From: Chitinophaga varians
Lineage (GTDB): Bacteria; Bacteroidota; Bacteroidia; Chitinophagales; Chitinophagaceae
Assembly (NCBI RefSeq): GCF_012641275.1
Contig: NZ_JABAIA010000001.1
Coordinates: forward strand, 2,542,001 to 2,606,000
Direction of reading: 5' to 3'
DNA: 64,000 nucleotides
Shown here: in pieces, positions 61,175-64,000 of the stretch
Layout: each line of letters starts with the position of its first letter
Position numbering within the stretch: position 1 is the stretch's first letter
Notes under the pieces: generated by a model
What the model was told of the DNA's origin: nothing
What the model saw: the letters and a program-made list of their open reading frames with translations, nothing else
Databases searched by the model: none
Translations under genes and position numbers: made by a program

Positions 61175-64000
61175 ATGGCTATATATCTCAAGGTTTCGAA
61201 TTCGCTCAATAGTCTGGCCAGCGGCCTTTCAGACGACCTGAAGGCCGCCGGCAACGGCGTGTTCCAGCCACATTATATCATCACCCAGACGGAAGGGATG
61301 AACAACTGGCTGAAGCTGCAGCTGGCCTATAAAATGGGCATCGCGGCCAACTGCCGGTTCATGAAACCCAATGACCTGCTTTTTCACCTGTATCTGCTGC
61401 TGGGCGGCCCCTTCACACAGGTGCTCTCTCCGCAGAACCTGAGCTGGCTGCTGTTTAAACTAATGGGAGAACCTGCGTTTGCAGAGAAGTACCCCGAAGT
61501 GGCCACCTATTTCAACGAAGGAGAAGGAGAGAGCGAATTGAAACGCATGGGCCTGGCCGAAAAAGTGGCCGACTTATTCGACCAGTACCAGGTATACCGC
61601 CCGGAGATGATCAAAGAGTGGAGCCAGGCCAACCCCGATCTACTAAAAGACGATGAATGGCAAGCCTGGCTCTGGGCCAAGGTGAAAGCCGTTTCCGGCA
61701 ACGCCCTGCCGGACAAAACACTGGTAGGCAACTATATCCTCGAAACCCTTTTCTATAAAGGGCCGCACGCAGGCCTGTCCACCAAAATGCCGGCAGTGCA
61801 CCTTTTCGGCCTGTCGATCATCACGGCCTACCACATCAAGATCCTCCATGAGCTGTCATCTTATATAGATATTCACTTCCATATCATCAATCCTGCACCA
61901 GTGGTGTATTGGTTTGATGATAAAAGCGAAAAACAACTGGCCCGCTGGCGGCAGAAAGGACTGGAAGAACAGAAATCCAGCGATCCGCGTAACGTAGGCA
62001 ACGCCCTGCTCACCGGCTGGGGCCGCGTGATACAAAACACTTTCGGCCTGTTTTTCCAATACGATGCATTCATCAACGCCTTTGAGGAAATAGGCATCGA
62101 AGAACCAATACCAGACTCGCTGCTGCATAAAGTACAACACGATATCTTCAGTGCTGCCACAGATCACCGCCTTCTGCTGAGCCTTGAAGATGTACAGGAC
62201 GGCTCCATTACCATCAATTCCTGCTATACCATTGCCCGGGAAGTGGAGGTGCTTTACAACTACCTCGTTCACCTTGTGGACCAGCGCCAGGAATATCTTT
62301 CTCCCCGTGATATTGTAGTCATGGTGAGTGATATTGATGCGTACGCTCCCTACATCAAGGCGGTGTTCAATAACGCACCATATAAGTTCCGCTACACTAT
62401 TGCGGATGAAAGTTATACCGACAACGACAACCTCTTCAACGCCCTTTACGCACTACTGACCATCAATGAAGACAACTTCACCGCAGAGGCGGTGATGCAG
62501 CTGCTGGACTTTTCCTATATCCGTAACCGTTTCGGGCTGAATGATCCGGTGCATCTCAGAAGCATCGTAGAAGCAGCCAATATCCGCTTCGGTATCGAAG
62601 GAAAAAAATCAGAAGAGACCCATTTTGTCAGTTGGCGTTACGGTATACAACGTATCATGTACGGCATCTGTATGAGCGGGGAAGAAGAATACGGCTACGG
62701 CGACGACAGCTTTTTCCCGCTGGACGTGCAGGAAGGCAGCGACGCCCATGAAACCATCCGCTTCTGCCACTTTGCAGAAGTACTGATGGCAGCTATCGAA
62801 GAGAGAAAGAAACTCCGTAGTATCGCCGACTGGGTGAAATATACCGAACAGGTAGTCCACAGCCTGGTGTTTGAACAGCAGGAAGAAGTAGATGAAGATT
62901 ATAATGCGCTGATCAAACAACTGACCGACTACCATTCCCTGAATGACTATATGCAGGAACCGGTAGCCTTTGAAGTGTTCAGCCACAGCCTGCTGCAGGC
63001 GTTGACCGGTTCCACCCGCGCCGGCCTGTTCGTCAACGGCGGCATTACCTTCTGTTCGTTGATCCCTATGCGTAGTATCCCTTTTAAAGTGGTAGCGCTC
63101 ATGGGCCTGAACTTCGACAAGTTCCCCCGCCGGGAAATCAAGTCGAGCTTCAACCTGATGGAAAAACAATGGCAGCGCGGAGACCGTAACGTAAAAGAAA
63201 ACGATAAACACCTTTTCCTCGAAACAGTGTTGTCTGCTCAGCAATATCTCTACATCAGCTATGTAGGCCGCAACGCCAAAGACAATACGCCACTACCACC
63301 TTCCGCACTGGTAGATGAGCTGGTAGACTACATTATCTCCGGTGTAAAAGACGGCGCAGAGAAAGTGCGGGACATGCTGATCACACAACAGCCACTACAG
63401 GGCTTCAGCCGCAAATACAGCATGGGAAACGATCGCCTGTACAGTTACCTGAACAGTCACCAGGACACAGGAAAGGCGGTCATCAACCAACAGAAAAAAA
63501 TCGATCCGATCATTTTCGGGGAAATAAACCTCGACGAGCTGGTCAGCTTCTTCAAGAACCCATTCAAAGCCTATTACAACAAGGTATTGGGCATCTACTA
63601 TAACGACGAACAAATTCTGCTGAGCGACACGGAGCTGTTCAGCCTCGATAACCTCCAGCAATGGAGTATTAAAAATCAGCTGTTGCCGGTAACGGAAGCG
63701 GATAAACGTATTCTACAAAAAAGACTGGTTAAAAAAGGACAGCTGCCACTTAACAATATGGCGTTTGTGGCCATTCAACAGGTAGAAGAGCGCGTACATC
63801 CCGTGCGTACCCTGTATGAAAATGCCACCCAGGGCGCCACAGAGCAGAAAGCCTCTTTTGAAACAACTATCGATGGTACCCTGCTCAAAGGCACTATCAA
63901 TAATATTTACAATGACCAGCTCATACAAATATCCTGGTCAAAGAACGAGACCAAATACATGGTAGAAGCTTATGTGCGCTACCTTGCCGGCATTGCGTCC
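61175..64000 (+). CDS. recC: Exodeoxyribonuclease V gamma subunit, partial
   Basis: 942 codons are open from the ATG at 61175 to the right edge with no stop; the C-terminus lies beyond the window. The start MAIYLKVSNSLNSLASGL, the inactive helicase-like N-terminal part (TEGMNNWLKLQL, LFGLSIITAYH), and the later GGITFCSLIPMRSIPFKVV and LMGLNFDKFPR match RecC. RecC recognises Chi and guides DNA through the RecBCD complex. The gene starts 2 bp after recD. The gene order recD-recC differs from the enteric recC-ptrA-recB-recD order. Confidence 0.93.
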   Translation, partial: MAIYLKVSNSLNSLASGLSDDLKAAGNGVFQPHYIITQTEGMNNWLKLQLAYKMGIAANCRFMKPNDLLFHLYLLLGGPFTQVLSPQNLSWLLFKLMGEPAFAEKYPEVATYFNEGEGESELKRMGLAEKVADLFDQYQVYRPEMIKEWSQANPDLLKDDEWQAWLWAKVKAVSGNALPDKTLVGNYILETLFYKGPHAGLSTKMPAVHLFGLSIITAYHIKILHELSSYIDIHFHIINPAPVVYWFDDKSEKQLARWRQKGLEEQKSSDPRNVGNALLTGWGRVIQNTFGLFFQYDAFINAFEEIGIEEPIPDSLLHKVQHDIFSAATDHRLLLSLEDVQDGSITINSCYTIAREVEVLYNYLVHLVDQRQEYLSPRDIVVMVSDIDAYAPYIKAVFNNAPYKFRYTIADESYTDNDNLFNALYALLTINEDNFTAEAVMQLLDFSYIRNRFGLNDPVHLRSIVEAANIRFGIEGKKSEETHFVSWRYGIQRIMYGICMSGEEEYGYGDDSFFPLDVQEGSDAHETIRFCHFAEVLMAAIEERKKLRSIADWVKYTEQVVHSLVFEQQEEVDEDYNALIKQLTDYHSLNDYMQEPVAFEVFSHSLLQALTGSTRAGLFVNGGITFCSLIPMRSIPFKVVALMGLNFDKFPRREIKSSFNLMEKQWQRGDRNVKENDKHLFLETVLSAQQYLYISYVGRNAKDNTPLPPSALVDELVDYIISGVKDGAEKVRDMLITQQPLQGFSRKYSMGNDRLYSYLNSHQDTGKAVINQQKKIDPIIFGEINLDELVSFFKNPFKAYYNKVLGIYYNDEQILLSDTELFSLDNLQQWSIKNQLLPVTEADKRILQKRLVKKGQLPLNNMAFVAIQQVEERVHPVRTLYENATQGATEQKASFETTIDGTLLKGTINNIYNDQLIQISWSKNETKYMVEAYVRYLAGIAS

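Overview
The window looks like chromosome of a Bacteroidota bacterium, most likely Chitinophaga or another Chitinophagaceae. The evidence is type IX secretion (T9SS) and gliding proteins (PorP/SprF, an OmpA/PD40 protein, a giant CHU_C-tailed adhesin), a DUF5606 protein, a GH92 mannosidase, and promoters of the Bacteroidota type (TTTG, about 20 nt, TAnnTTTG). Genus is inferred from gene content only.

Layout. 1-2050: a metal-homeostasis cluster (COG0523 GTPase fragment and MerC-like protein on minus; SCO protein and Fur/Zur regulator on plus), with a 19-bp palindrome lying across the merC promoter. 2168-18841: mostly housekeeping genes (M3 peptidase, DUF5606, lamin-tail protein, asd, DUF2461, porin plus amt, uvrB, S1/P1 nuclease, PfkB kinase, MATE pump, lipoprotein). 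18974-33927: a cell-surface block of OmpA/PD40 protein, PorP/SprF and an adhesin of about 3,900 residues containing 1,290-bp tandem DNA duplications. 34501-42438: a same-strand run of NACHT-like NTPase, transglutaminase-like protein, CLC channel, KefF and KefC. 42439-54727: small unknowns, a DUF5009 membrane protein, M13 peptidase, a glycan locus (CBM9-like, GHL10-like, GH92), a GT87-like membrane protein and an ABC exporter.

54759-57890 is an A+T-rich accessory stretch: an MrcB_N-HNH nuclease, a four-repeat protein, a possible decayed CRISPR array, and then the most interesting part of the window. A strong promoter with an internal palindrome leads into two short ORFs, each followed by an intrinsic terminator. 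Next come three canonical-order tRNA-like sequences (Ile UAU, His GUG, Tyr GUA). After these, tRNA-like modules appear in permuted order (T-arm, then acceptor stem closed by a loop, then D-arm, then anticodon arm). This runs straight into a Band-7/SPFH gene. SPFH proteins with a cognate tRNA-like RNA have been proposed before as scaffolds in RNA-repair systems. The permuted modules, the tandem leader ORFs with attenuators and the absence of an RNA ligase here look new to me.

59037-64000 returns to core functions: a YwbE-family protein, then recD and the start of recC.
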